A stretch of DNA of 29,818 nt, taken from NCBI GenBank assembly GCA_964402055.1, contig CAYOAV010000021.1, positions 1-29,818 on the forward strand, written 5' to 3'. Position 1 is the first letter of the stretch; each line of letters opens with the position of its first letter. Positions 7,944-16,153 of this stretch are shown here, in pieces. A model generated the notes under the pieces. It was not told the origin of the DNA. It saw only the letters and a program-made list of their open reading frames with translations, and did no database searches. The stretch comes from UMGS363 sp964402055 (lineage in GTDB: Bacteria; Bacillota; Clostridia; Oscillospirales; Ruminococcaceae). A program made the position numbers and the translations under genes.

Positions 7944-9089
7944 ATGTATATTTATAACGCTGAAATTCACACAATGGAGGGCATTCCCCCTTTTATCGGT
8001 TATGTCGGCTTTGAAAACGGCAAAATAACCGCCGTTGCCGAGGGTGAGCCTGCCGAGATCCCCTCCGACAGCTTCGATGCAGAGGGTCAGAAGCTTTTTC
8101 CTGGATTTATCGACCCTCATTCCCATATCGGTCTTATCGGCGATGGAATGGGTATCGAGGGCGAGGACGTGAACGAGGACACAGACCCTGTTACCCCTCA
8201 TCTGCGCACGATAGACGGCATAAACTGCTTTGACAGGTGCTTTCACGATGCGGCTGTCAGCGGAGTTACCACCTCGGTAACAGGCGTTGGCTCATCGAAT
8301 CCTATCGGCGGCGATTTTATCGCTGTAAAAAACCACGGAAGCTGTGCCGATGAAATGCTTATCCGCAAAGTTGGTATAAAATTCGCACTCGGCGAAAATC
8401 CGAAATCAACATTTTCCGACAAGGATTCCGCTCCTGTTACAAGAATGGCGACTGCGGCTATAATAAGAGAAGCTCTTTTCAAGGCTAAACGTTATCTTGA
8501 GGATAAAAATGAAGCTATTGAAAATGGTGACGCTCTTCCCGAATTTGATATAAAATCAGAGGCTCTTATCCCACTTTTTGAGCATAAATTAAAGGCTCAT
8601 TTCCATTGCCACCGTGCCGATGATATTATGACGGCTGTTCGTATCTCAAAGGAATTTAGACTGGATTATGTTCTTGTTCATTGCACAGAGGGTCATAAAA
8701 TAGCGGATATTCTCGGCAAGGAAAAGGCATCCGCTCTGATAGGCCCTGTTATATGCGACAGAGGTAAGCCAGAGCTTGCAGGACTGACAACGGCTAACGC
8801 AGGAATACTTAACAAAAACGGCGTAAAAACCGCTATATGCACAGACCACCCCGAGCTTCCTGTACAATATCTTCCTACAAGTGCGGCTTATTGCGTAAAG
8901 GCAGGCTTGCCACATGAGGAGGCTTACAAGGCTCTGACGATAAATGCCGCTGAAATAATCGGAATTTCCGACAGAGTTGGTTCTATTAAAATAGGCAAGG
9001 ACGCTGATATTGCGATTTTTAACGGCGATCCACTCGAAATTATGACGAAATGCACGGCTGTTTTCATTAACGGCAGGCAAATATTCTGA
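7944..9089 (+). CDS. Amidohydrolase, imidazolonepropionase-like
   Basis: 381-aa metal-dependent hydrolase of the amidohydrolase superfamily. The N-terminal beta-sandwich leads into FPGFIDPHSH, with metal ligands H59 and H61. Further putative ligands are H219/H221 in HFHCH, H246 in VHCTEG and the catalytic Asp D301 in CTDHPE. The C-terminal sandwich strand carries GSIKIGKDADIAIFNGDPL. The whole looks like the COG1228 group (imidazolonepropionase and relatives), but the true substrate cannot be read from sequence, and no histidine-degradation genes are nearby. TTGGAGAG ribosome site 7 bases upstream. Cytoplasmic, no signal peptide. It lies 15 bases before the fumarase subunit gene. Confidence 0.85.
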   Translation: MYIYNAEIHTMEGIPPFIGYVGFENGKITAVAEGEPAEIPSDSFDAEGQKLFPGFIDPHSHIGLIGDGMGIEGEDVNEDTDPVTPHLRTIDGINCFDRCFHDAAVSGVTTSVTGVGSSNPIGGDFIAVKNHGSCADEMLIRKVGIKFALGENPKSTFSDKDSAPVTRMATAAIIREALFKAKRYLEDKNEAIENGDALPEFDIKSEALIPLFEHKLKAHFHCHRADDIMTAVRISKEFRLDYVLVHCTEGHKIADILGKEKASALIGPVICDRGKPELAGLTTANAGILNKNGVKTAICTDHPELPVQYLPTSAAYCVKAGLPHEEAYKALTINAAEIIGISDRVGSIKIGKDADIAIFNGDPLEIMTKCTAVFINGRQIF

Positions 9090-9104
9090 AAGGAACTGAA
9101 TATT

Positions 9105-9947
9105 ATGCGAGAAATAAATGTATCAGAGGTCGAAATGCTCATAAGCGAGCTTTGTATCAAGGCTAACCGCAAGCTCCCCTGTTCACTCATTGAAAAAATA
9201 AAGGCTTCGCCCGAAAAGGAAAAATCTCCGACAGGACGTGAGGTGCTTTGCGACCTTATGCGTAACATAAATGCCGCAGAAAGCGAGGATATCGCCGTTT
9301 GTCAGGACACTGGAATGGCGGTTATTTTCCTTGATATCGGTCAGGACGTGCATTTTATCGGCGGCAGTCTTTATGAAGCTGTCAATAAGGGCGTTGCTAA
9401 GGGATATACCGAGGGTTATCTCCGTTGCTCCGTTGTTTCCGACCCGCTTGAACGTGTGAACACGGGAAATAATACTCCTGCGGTCATTCATACAAGGATA
9501 GTTGACGGCGATAAGGTACATATTTCCGTTTGCCCCAAGGGCTTCGGCAGTGAAAATATGTCAAGACTGAAAATGTTTACCCCCTCCGCAACAATTGAGG
9601 ATATTGAAAGCTTCGTTGTTGAAACGGCTTCTGTTGCAGGAAGCAATCCTTGCCCTCCGATGGTTATCGGCATAGGAATAGGCGGCGATTTTGAGCAGTG
9701 TGCATATCTTGCAAAGAAAGCTTTGTGCCGTGATATAAGCATAAGGAATGAAAAACAGCTTTACAGGGATATGGAGGACCGTATTCTCGAAAAAATCAAC
9801 AAGCTTGGCATAGGTCCTCAGGGCTTCGGCGGCACAACTACCGCTCTTTCCGCCGCAATCGAACAAGCTCCGACGCATATTGCTGGCTTGCCTGTTGCGG
9901 TCAACATCGGCTGCCATGTTACACGTCACGCAAGCGGCGAAATATGA
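9105..9947 (+). CDS. Class I fumarate hydratase (or tartrate dehydratase) alpha subunit
   Basis: 280-aa [4Fe-4S] hydro-lyase subunit that, with a beta subunit, interconverts fumarate and malate (family members also dehydrate tartrate). Cluster ligands are visible as C66 (AVCQDTGMAV), C183 (GSNPCPPM) and C270 (NIGCHVTRH). GIGIGGDFEQCAYLAK and IGPQGFGGTTTALSA are family signatures. Length matches the alpha subunit of the two-subunit form. The beta subunit normally encoded immediately downstream is not here: the next gene (34 bases on) is a VTT membrane protein. AAAGGA ribosome site upstream of the ATG. Fumarase versus tartrate dehydratase cannot be separated by eye; fumarase is more likely in this lineage. 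Confidence 0.88.
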   Translation: MREINVSEVEMLISELCIKANRKLPCSLIEKIKASPEKEKSPTGREVLCDLMRNINAAESEDIAVCQDTGMAVIFLDIGQDVHFIGGSLYEAVNKGVAKGYTEGYLRCSVVSDPLERVNTGNNTPAVIHTRIVDGDKVHISVCPKGFGSENMSRLKMFTPSATIEDIESFVVETASVAGSNPCPPMVIGIGIGGDFEQCAYLAKKALCRDISIRNEKQLYRDMEDRILEKINKLGIGPQGFGGTTTALSAAIEQAPTHIAGLPVAVNIGCHVTRHASGEI

Positions 9948-9981
9948 TTCCCCTTTTTGCCAATGAAAGGACTGACAAAAA

Positions 9982-10695
9982 ATGACTGACGAGAAAAACT
10001 CCACATTCAGACAAAAAATAACAAAAATTGCAAAAGCCGCATTTGCCGTTGCTCCGTTCGTGATGATAGCGGTTTTTGCGGTGCTGTATTTTACGACCTT
10101 CCGCAATGTCACAGCGGAACAGCTACTTTCCTACACTCCCGAAAATATATGGCTTGCGGCGATAGTTATAATCGCAATGTTTTCGCTGAAATCGCTGACA
10201 TTTTTCTTCCCGATGCTTGTAATAGTTACCGCTTGTGGTATGGCGGCTCCCAATATATGGGTCGCTGTTGCAATAAACACGGTCGGCATTTTCTGTATGA
10301 TGAATCTCCCCTATCTTATCGGGAAATTCGCACAGAGAGAATATGTCGAGGGAATTATCTCCAAGCATAAAAAAATGGAAAGCATCATCAATATGAATAT
10401 GTCAAACGGCATTTTCTTCCCATTTTTCCTGCGGATAATAAACTGCCTGCCTTATGACGTTGTAAGCCTTTTCTGCGGCTCGGCAGGTATGAAATGGAAA
10501 ACCTACATCATTGGCTCAATGCTCGGAACTCTCCCAGGAACAATATGCAACAGCATTATGGGAATGTATATAAGCGAGCCGCTCTCGGTCGGATTTATCG
10601 CCCCGCTTGCCATTGATATAGTGCTTGCGGTCAGCGGCGGCTTAGGTTACATTATTTACACAAGAAAAAACCGAAAGGATAAAAACCACGAATGA
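9982..10695 (+). CDS. VTT-domain (TVP38/TMEM64-DedA-like) membrane protein
   Basis: 237-aa integral membrane protein with about five to six hydrophobic helices: about 20-42, 55-75, 78-100 (FFFPMLVIVTACGMAA), 100-120, a re-entrant or helical stretch around 145-175 containing FFLRIINCLPYDVVSLFCGSAGM, and 200-228. The R-x-x-x-x-P-x-D region followed by a G-rich segment is typical of the VTT/SNARE-associated fold, implicated in lipid scrambling and envelope homeostasis. AAAGGA ribosome site upstream. Its last four bases overlap the HAD gene start (ATGA), so the two are translationally coupled. The substrate is unknown. Confidence 0.8.
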   Translation: MTDEKNSTFRQKITKIAKAAFAVAPFVMIAVFAVLYFTTFRNVTAEQLLSYTPENIWLAAIVIIAMFSLKSLTFFFPMLVIVTACGMAAPNIWVAVAINTVGIFCMMNLPYLIGKFAQREYVEGIISKHKKMESIINMNMSNGIFFPFFLRIINCLPYDVVSLFCGSAGMKWKTYIIGSMLGTLPGTICNSIMGMYISEPLSVGFIAPLAIDIVLAVSGGLGYIIYTRKNRKDKNHE

Positions 10696-11486
10696 TAAAG
10701 CTCATTGCCTCCGATATGGACGGCACTCTTCTTAACGATAAAAAAGAATTTCCGCATGATTTTGACGAGGTTCTTGACAGGCTTCACGATAAAAACGTGC
10801 ATTTCGTTGTTGCAAGCGGACGCTCCTATTCAACTCTTAAACTCAATTTCGAGGGAAAGTTAGATAAGCTTGATTTTATCTGCGATAACGGTGCATATGT
10901 CGTTGTGAACGGCGAGCTTGTAAGTATGAGCATACTTGACAAAGGATATGTGAAAAGAATAATTGAAATATGCCGTGGAATGAAGCGTGTTATCCCTGTT
11001 TTATGCGGCGTAAACGGAATATATTTTGAAAAAAACGACAGCGAATTTTATGATGAGGTCACACGCTTTTATCTCAATTACAACTGCGTTGAGGATATCT
11101 CCGCTGTCGATGATGATATTTTCAAAATAGCTATCTGCGATTACAATGGTGCGGAAACTAACGGTTATCCGATAATAACATCTGAATTTAAGGACGAGCT
11201 TAGCGTTGCTGTAACAGGTCCGAGATGGATAGATATTATGAACAAGGGCATAAATAAGGGTGCGGCTTTGAAAAGCATTCGTGAAAGGCTTAATATAAGC
11301 CGTGAAGAAACAATGGCATTCGGGGATTATTTCAATGACGCTGAAATGGTAGCTGACGCAGGCTTTGGATTCGTTATGGAAAATGCTCACCCTGAAATGA
11401 AAAAATACGGCAAATACACCGCTGAAAGCAACAATAACGAGGGCGTTACAAAAGCAATAAAAAAATACGTCCTTTCGGAGAATTGA
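10692..11486 (+). CDS. Cof-type HAD-IIB family phosphatase
   Basis: 264-aa HAD hydrolase. Motif I is DMDGTLL with nucleophile D8 and acid/base D10; motif II is the VVASGRS segment near residue 40; motif III Lys is probably in NKGAALK near residue 195; motif IV is GDYFNDAEM near residue 216. The large C2b cap between motifs II and III marks the Cof/YidA branch, whose members dephosphorylate sugar phosphates or cofactor intermediates such as FMN or PLP. Specificity cannot be assigned. The start overlaps the VTT gene by 4 bases; uvrC follows one base after its stop. Confidence 0.88.
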   Translation: MIKLIASDMDGTLLNDKKEFPHDFDEVLDRLHDKNVHFVVASGRSYSTLKLNFEGKLDKLDFICDNGAYVVVNGELVSMSILDKGYVKRIIEICRGMKRVIPVLCGVNGIYFEKNDSEFYDEVTRFYLNYNCVEDISAVDDDIFKIAICDYNGAETNGYPIITSEFKDELSVAVTGPRWIDIMNKGINKGAALKSIRERLNISREETMAFGDYFNDAEMVADAGFGFVMENAHPEMKKYGKYTAESNNNEGVTKAIKKYVLSEN

Positions 11487-11487
11487 T

Positions 11488-13317
11488 ATGAATGAACGTC
11501 TGCCCCATCTGCGTGAAAAGACCTCTCTGCTGACAACTTCACCAGGGGTTTACAGAATGAGGGATAAATCAGGTCAGATAATCTATATCGGCAAGGCAAA
11601 AAACCTGCGTAACCGTGTGACAAGCTATTTCTGTAAATCACCCGACCATACGCCTAAGGTTGCAAAAATGGTTTCCAACGTTTATGATTATGATTTTATC
11701 GTCACGGATTCAGAATATGAGGCTCTTGTACTTGAATGCTCGCTTATAAAACAGCATAAGCCTAAATATAATATCCTGCTCAAGGACGATAAGGGTTATA
11801 GCTACATTAAAATTTCCGATGACGAATATCCGAGAATAACCGCTGAAATGCAGAAAAACGGCGGTGGAAAATTCATCGGTCCATATACAAGTCATTTTGT
11901 TTCCACGCAGACGGTCAAGGAGGTAAACAGGGTTTTTATGCTCCCGACCTGTAAAAAGGTTTTCCCACGTGATTTTCGCAAGGCAAGACCCTGCCTTAAT
12001 TTCCATATAAAGCAATGTATGGGAGTTTGCACAGGAAAAATCCCCTGCGATGAATATAATGCAATTATCGCACAGGCGGAGGAATACATTGCAAGCGGCT
12101 CGGAGGCTTCGGTTGAAAGCCTTACGGAAAAAATGAACGAGGCGGCGGAAAATCTTGAATTTGAACGTGCCGCAGGATTGCGTGACAGAATAAATGCGAT
12201 AAAAAAAGCCGCCGACAGTCAGAAGATCATAAATGAAGATATGCGTGATACGGATATTATCGCAACCGCACAGAACGGAAGTAATGCCTGCGTTGCGATA
12301 TTACAATACCGTGGCGGCAGACTTACCGACAGAAGCGAGCTTGCGGTAGGAGAAATTGATGAGCCTGCTGTAATGATACGGGATTTTATCACAGCATTTT
12401 ACTCCGAACCAAAATCCGTTCCAAGGGAGATAATCACAGAGGAGGATATTCCCGACTGCGAGATGATAACGAGAATGCTCCGTGAAAAATGCGGTCACGC
12501 TGTTGATATTTTCTCACGCACAAGAGGAAAAGGGCTTCAATTGATAAAAATGGCAAAAGAAAACGCCAGCGAATCCCTTGCGATAAGGGTCGGAAGGACA
12601 GGTGCTGAAATAGTCGCACTTGAACAGCTTGCAAAGCTTCTTGGATTGGAAAATCCGCCGATGTATATTGAATCATACGATATATCCAACCTTGCAAGCT
12701 CATCTATGGTTGCGGGAATGATAGTTTTTGAAAACGGCAGACCTAACAAAAAGGCATATAAGAAATTCTCGATAAAGGAAACGGCGATACAGAACGACTA
12801 TGCTTCAATGAGAGAGGTTCTCGAACGACGTTTCAAGCATTATAAGGACGAAAACGAAACGGACGAGGGATTTTCCCGACTGCCCGATCTGATACTGCTT
12901 GACGGCGGCAAGGGTCAGGTCAATGCTGTTGCTCCGATTTTGCAGGAAATGGGGATAAACGTGCCGCTTTTCGGTATGGTCAAGGATAACAAGCACCGCA
13001 CAAGGGCAATCGCAACAGGCGGCGGTGAAATTGCTATCAATGAAAACAAGGCGGCTTTTATGCTCCTGACAAGAATACAGGACGAGGTTCATAGATTTTC
13101 GATAACCTATCAGCGTAAAAAGCACAGCAAGCAATCCTTCAGCCTTGGGATAACCTCGATAAAGGGAATCGGCGAAAAAAAGGCGGAAAAGCTGCTTTCG
13201 GCATTCAAAACAAGAGAAGAGCTGAAAAAAGCCACCGCAGAAGAGCTTGCCAAAGCCGCAGGAATAAATCTAACCCTTGCAGAAGAGGTCAGAAGCTATA
13301 TTCAGAATGAGATGTAA
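11488..13317 (+). CDS. uvrC: UvrC: excinuclease ABC subunit C
   Basis: Makes the dual incisions flanking damaged DNA in nucleotide excision repair together with UvrA and UvrB. The 609 aa are the normal length. GIY-YIG nuclease domain at the N-terminus (GVYRM...IIYIGKAKNLRNRV, about 20-45) makes the 3' cut. The UVR motif (MNEAAENLEFERAAGLRDRI, about 216-235) contacts UvrB. The RNase H-like domain carries the 5' nuclease, with Asp in ESYDISN and in LLDGGKGQ. Helix-hairpin-helix repeats close the protein (SIKGIGEKKAEKLL). GGAG ribosome site inside the end of the HAD gene. Last gene of the plus-strand operon, followed by a strong terminator. Confidence 0.97.
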   Translation: MNERLPHLREKTSLLTTSPGVYRMRDKSGQIIYIGKAKNLRNRVTSYFCKSPDHTPKVAKMVSNVYDYDFIVTDSEYEALVLECSLIKQHKPKYNILLKDDKGYSYIKISDDEYPRITAEMQKNGGGKFIGPYTSHFVSTQTVKEVNRVFMLPTCKKVFPRDFRKARPCLNFHIKQCMGVCTGKIPCDEYNAIIAQAEEYIASGSEASVESLTEKMNEAAENLEFERAAGLRDRINAIKKAADSQKIINEDMRDTDIIATAQNGSNACVAILQYRGGRLTDRSELAVGEIDEPAVMIRDFITAFYSEPKSVPREIITEEDIPDCEMITRMLREKCGHAVDIFSRTRGKGLQLIKMAKENASESLAIRVGRTGAEIVALEQLAKLLGLENPPMYIESYDISNLASSSMVAGMIVFENGRPNKKAYKKFSIKETAIQNDYASMREVLERRFKHYKDENETDEGFSRLPDLILLDGGKGQVNAVAPILQEMGINVPLFGMVKDNKHRTRAIATGGGEIAINENKAAFMLLTRIQDEVHRFSITYQRKKHSKQSFSLGITSIKGIGEKKAEKLLSAFKTREELKKATAEELAKAAGINLTLAEEVRSYIQNEM

Positions 13318-13337
13318 GCTTTTTGGTAAAAAAATAA

Positions 13338-13369
13338 CCGCAGTTCATAAGCTTGGATATGAACTGCGG
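13338..13369. terminator. Bidirectional terminator between uvrC and atpC
   Basis: Perfect 12-base stem CCGCAGTTCATA / TATGAACTGCGG with an 8-base loop. A T-tract follows on the plus strand (ATTTTTTATTT), and an A-tract precedes it (AAAAAAATAA), which gives a T-tract on the minus strand. It therefore serves both converging operons: uvrC ends 20 bases upstream and atpC ends 5 bases downstream. Confidence 0.92.
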
Positions 13370-13374
13370 ATTTT

Positions 13375-13782
13375 TTATTTCATTGAATGTACACTGATAC
13401 GATTTAACGCTCTTTTCAGCTTAAGCTCGGCGATATCAAGCTCATTCCTGTCCTTAAGGCTCTGGAGCTTTTCCCTTGCTTCGGCTTCGGAACGCTTCGC
13501 CCATTCGAGGTCTATCTCATCTGCCCATTCAATTGCGTTTGCAATTATAGAAACCTTATTCCCTCCGACCTTGATAATGCCCGAGGAAATTGCGGCGATC
13601 TTAAAGCTGCCGTCCTCGGTCTTTATTTTTACAGGACCTGAGGGAAGGCTTGCCACAAGGCTTGTATGATTTGCAAGAATACCAATATCTCCGTCATTCG
13701 TTCTAACGATTACAAGTGATGTTTCATCGTCAAAGAATGTTTTTTCGGGAGTTATGATTGAGAGTCTGAACTCGGCAGCCAT
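13375..13782 (-). CDS. atpC: ATP synthase F1 epsilon subunit
   Basis: 135-aa central-stalk subunit that couples the rotor to the catalytic head and can inhibit ATP hydrolysis. The N-terminal beta-sandwich (FRLSIITPEKTFFDDE, GDIGILANHTSLVASLPSGPVKI) is followed by a C-terminal two-helix region rich in charged residues (EWAKRSEAEAREKLQSL, LDIAELKLKRALNRI). Normal length. It is last in the operon, 14 bases after the atpD stop, with a GGAGG-type site upstream, and ends almost at the shared terminator. Confidence 0.95.
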   Translation of the reverse strand: MAAEFRLSIITPEKTFFDDETSLVIVRTNDGDIGILANHTSLVASLPSGPVKIKTEDGSFKIAAISSGIIKVGGNKVSIIANAIEWADEIDLEWAKRSEAEAREKLQSLKDRNELDIAELKLKRALNRISVHSMK

Positions 13783-13796
13783 TATTCCACCTCCGA

Positions 13797-15200
13797 TTAT
13801 TCAGCGCTCATGGACTTTGCTTTTTCCACTACTTCGTCAATTGTACCTGCGAAAAGGAATGCAGATTCGGGAAGATCATCATGAAGACCCTCAATGATCT
13901 CCTTAAAGCCTCTGATTGTTTCCTTAAGCGGAACATATTTACCCTGATAGCCTGTGAACTGTTCTGCAACAGAGAAAGGCTGTGAGAGGAAACGCTGGAT
14001 CTTTCTTGCTCTTGAAACGGTAAGCTTATCCTCGTCAGAAAGCTCGTCCATACCCATAATTGCGATGATATCCTGAAGCTCTGTATAACGCTGGAGGATA
14101 TTCTGGACAGCTCTTGCAGTTTCATAATGCTCTTTTCCGACAATATCGGGAGAAAGTATTCTTGATGTTGAATCGAGCGGATCAACAGCAGGATAGATAC
14201 CGAGTGATGCGATATCTCTTGAAAGAACCGTTGTTGCGTCCAGATGTGCGAATGTTGTTGCAGGAGCAGGGTCGGTAAGGTCATCGGCAGGAACGTAGAC
14301 AGCCTGAACCGAGGTAATAGAACCCTTGCTTGTGGAGGTGATACGCTCCTGAAGAGCACCCATTTCTGTAGCAAGCGTCGGCTGATAACCAACGGCTGAC
14401 GGCATACGTCCGAGAAGTGCGGAAACCTCTGAACCAGCCTGTGTGAAACGGAAAATATTATCGATGAAGAGAAGAACGTCCTGTCCCTCAACGTCACGGA
14501 AATATTCAGCCATTGTAAGTCCCGAAAGACCTACTCTCATTCTTGCTCCGGGAGGCTCATTCATCTGACCGTAAACAAGTACAGTCTTATCGATAACTCC
14601 CGATTCGGACATTTCGTTATAAAGGTCGTTACCCTCACGGGTACGCTCGCCAACGCCTGTGAAAACGGAGATACCGCCGTGCTGGTTAGCAACGTTGTTG
14701 ATAAGCTCCTGAATAAGAACCGTTTTACCAACGCCTGCACCGCCGAAAAGACCTATCTTACCGCCCTTAAGGTAAGGACAGATAAGGTCGATAACCTTGA
14801 TACCCGTTTCAAGTATTTCATTGGCTGCTGCCTGTTCCTCATATGAGGGAGCTTCTCTGTGGATAGCCCATTTTTCCTCTGTTTCCGGGGCAGGCTTATT
14901 GTCAACAGGCTCGCCAAGAATATTAAAAATTCTTCCGAGAGTTTCCCTGCCGACAGGAACGGTGATAGGACTGCCTGTATCAACTGCTTCAACGCCTCTT
15001 ACAAGGCCATCTGTTGATGACATAGCGATACAGCGTACTACATCGTCGCCGATATGCTGTGCGACCTCGCAGACAAGCTTTTCACCGTTATTATCAATTT
15101 CTATTGCATTCAGAAGATTCGGAAGAGCGTCCTTTTCAAATGCGATATCGACTACCGCACCGATTATCTGAACGACCTTACCGATATTTTTCTGTGGCAT
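13797..15200 (-). CDS. atpD: ATP synthase F1 beta subunit (catalytic)
   Basis: 467-aa catalytic subunit. P-loop GGAGVGKT at 153-160, catalytic glutamate E185 in GVGERTREG, Walker B LLFIDNIFRF, and the DELSEED-type lever sequence appears as MDELSDEDKL. The N-terminal barrel opens with GKVVQIIGAVVDIAF. AGAGGTGAT ribosome site upstream. It sits between atpG and atpC as in most bacteria. All key residues are intact. Confidence 0.98.
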   Translation of the reverse strand: MPQKNIGKVVQIIGAVVDIAFEKDALPNLLNAIEIDNNGEKLVCEVAQHIGDDVVRCIAMSSTDGLVRGVEAVDTGSPITVPVGRETLGRIFNILGEPVDNKPAPETEEKWAIHREAPSYEEQAAANEILETGIKVIDLICPYLKGGKIGLFGGAGVGKTVLIQELINNVANQHGGISVFTGVGERTREGNDLYNEMSESGVIDKTVLVYGQMNEPPGARMRVGLSGLTMAEYFRDVEGQDVLLFIDNIFRFTQAGSEVSALLGRMPSAVGYQPTLATEMGALQERITSTSKGSITSVQAVYVPADDLTDPAPATTFAHLDATTVLSRDIASLGIYPAVDPLDSTSRILSPDIVGKEHYETARAVQNILQRYTELQDIIAIMGMDELSDEDKLTVSRARKIQRFLSQPFSVAEQFTGYQGKYVPLKETIRGFKEIIEGLHDDLPESAFLFAGTIDEVVEKAKSMSAE

Positions 15201-15243
15201 TAATTAATCACCTCTTATTATTAATTGGGTGTATATCGCAGGC

Positions 15244-16113
15244 TTACTCCTGTGCAGACGCACCGCCAACGATCTCGGTAATTTCCTGAGTTATCGCAGA
15301 CTGACGGGCTCTGTTGTAAACGAGCGACAGATTGGCGATCATTTCTCCTGCGTTATCGGAAGCATTTTCCATAGCACTTCTTCTTGCGGCCTGTTCAGCG
15401 GCAAAGCTTTCGACAATAGCGGAGTAAATCACGCCTGTGATATATTTTGGAACAATGGCGTTAAAAACAGCCTCGGGTGACGGTTCATATATAGGGATCT
15501 CACGGAGCTTTTTCTCCTGCGGAGGGATATCCAGCGGAAGAATAGGCGTGAATTTTGCGACCTGTGAGAGCGTTGAAACAAATTCCGTGGAAACAAGCTC
15601 AACGGAATTGACCTCGCCATTAAGGTACGGCACTACTATATCATCTGCAACGGCTGCTGCACCGTTTATCCGCAGATCCTGCCCGATATTTACATAGGTA
15701 TGAACCACATCATAGCCATGCTTTGTGAAATATTCGGCTGATTTTTTGCCGATTGCAAGAACCCTTACCTTACAGCCTTTATCCGTAAGCGCCTTTATGC
15801 GGGCTGATGCAAGCTTGGTTATATTTGAATTAAAGCCGCCTGCAAGACCTCTGTCGCCTGCGATAACGACAAGCATAACAGTGCCTGCGTCATCCGCTTT
15901 ACGGGTAAAGGGGGAGAAAAAGCTCTCATTTTCGGATTGGATCTCGCACATTGTTTCATGGAGCGATTTATAGAACGGACGAGCCTGATCTGCCTTTTCC
16001 TTTGCCTTACGGAGCTTTGATGAAGAAACGACTTCCATAGCTTTGGTTATCTGCAAGGTAGACTCAACGCTCTTGATTCGCCTTTTAATGCTTTTCATAT
16101 TGCCTGAAGCCAT
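15244..16113 (-). CDS. atpG: ATP synthase F1 gamma subunit
   Basis: 289-aa rotor shaft. The N-terminal helix MKSIKRRIKSVESTLQITKAMEVVSSSKL and the C-terminal helix SAMENASDNAGEMIANLSLVYNRARQSAITQEITEIVGGA form the coiled coil that turns inside the alpha3beta3 head. The central Rossmann-like part includes VIAGDRGLAGGFN. AAGGATGG ribosome site. It is 40 bases downstream of the atpA stop. Confidence 0.97.
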   Translation of the reverse strand: MASGNMKSIKRRIKSVESTLQITKAMEVVSSSKLRKAKEKADQARPFYKSLHETMCEIQSENESFFSPFTRKADDAGTVMLVVIAGDRGLAGGFNSNITKLASARIKALTDKGCKVRVLAIGKKSAEYFTKHGYDVVHTYVNIGQDLRINGAAAVADDIVVPYLNGEVNSVELVSTEFVSTLSQVAKFTPILPLDIPPQEKKLREIPIYEPSPEAVFNAIVPKYITGVIYSAIVESFAAEQAARRSAMENASDNAGEMIANLSLVYNRARQSAITQEITEIVGGASAQE

Positions 16114-16153
16114 ACAAAATCCATCCTTTCTTTACCGATTTTTTTGCCAAAGC

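Noticed and set aside
13829..14497. Long minus-strand open frame inside atpD (222 aa) and similar frames inside other atp and che genes
   Set aside because: Overlaps a conserved gene in another frame, low-complexity Ser/Leu/Arg-rich translation, no ribosome site or family.
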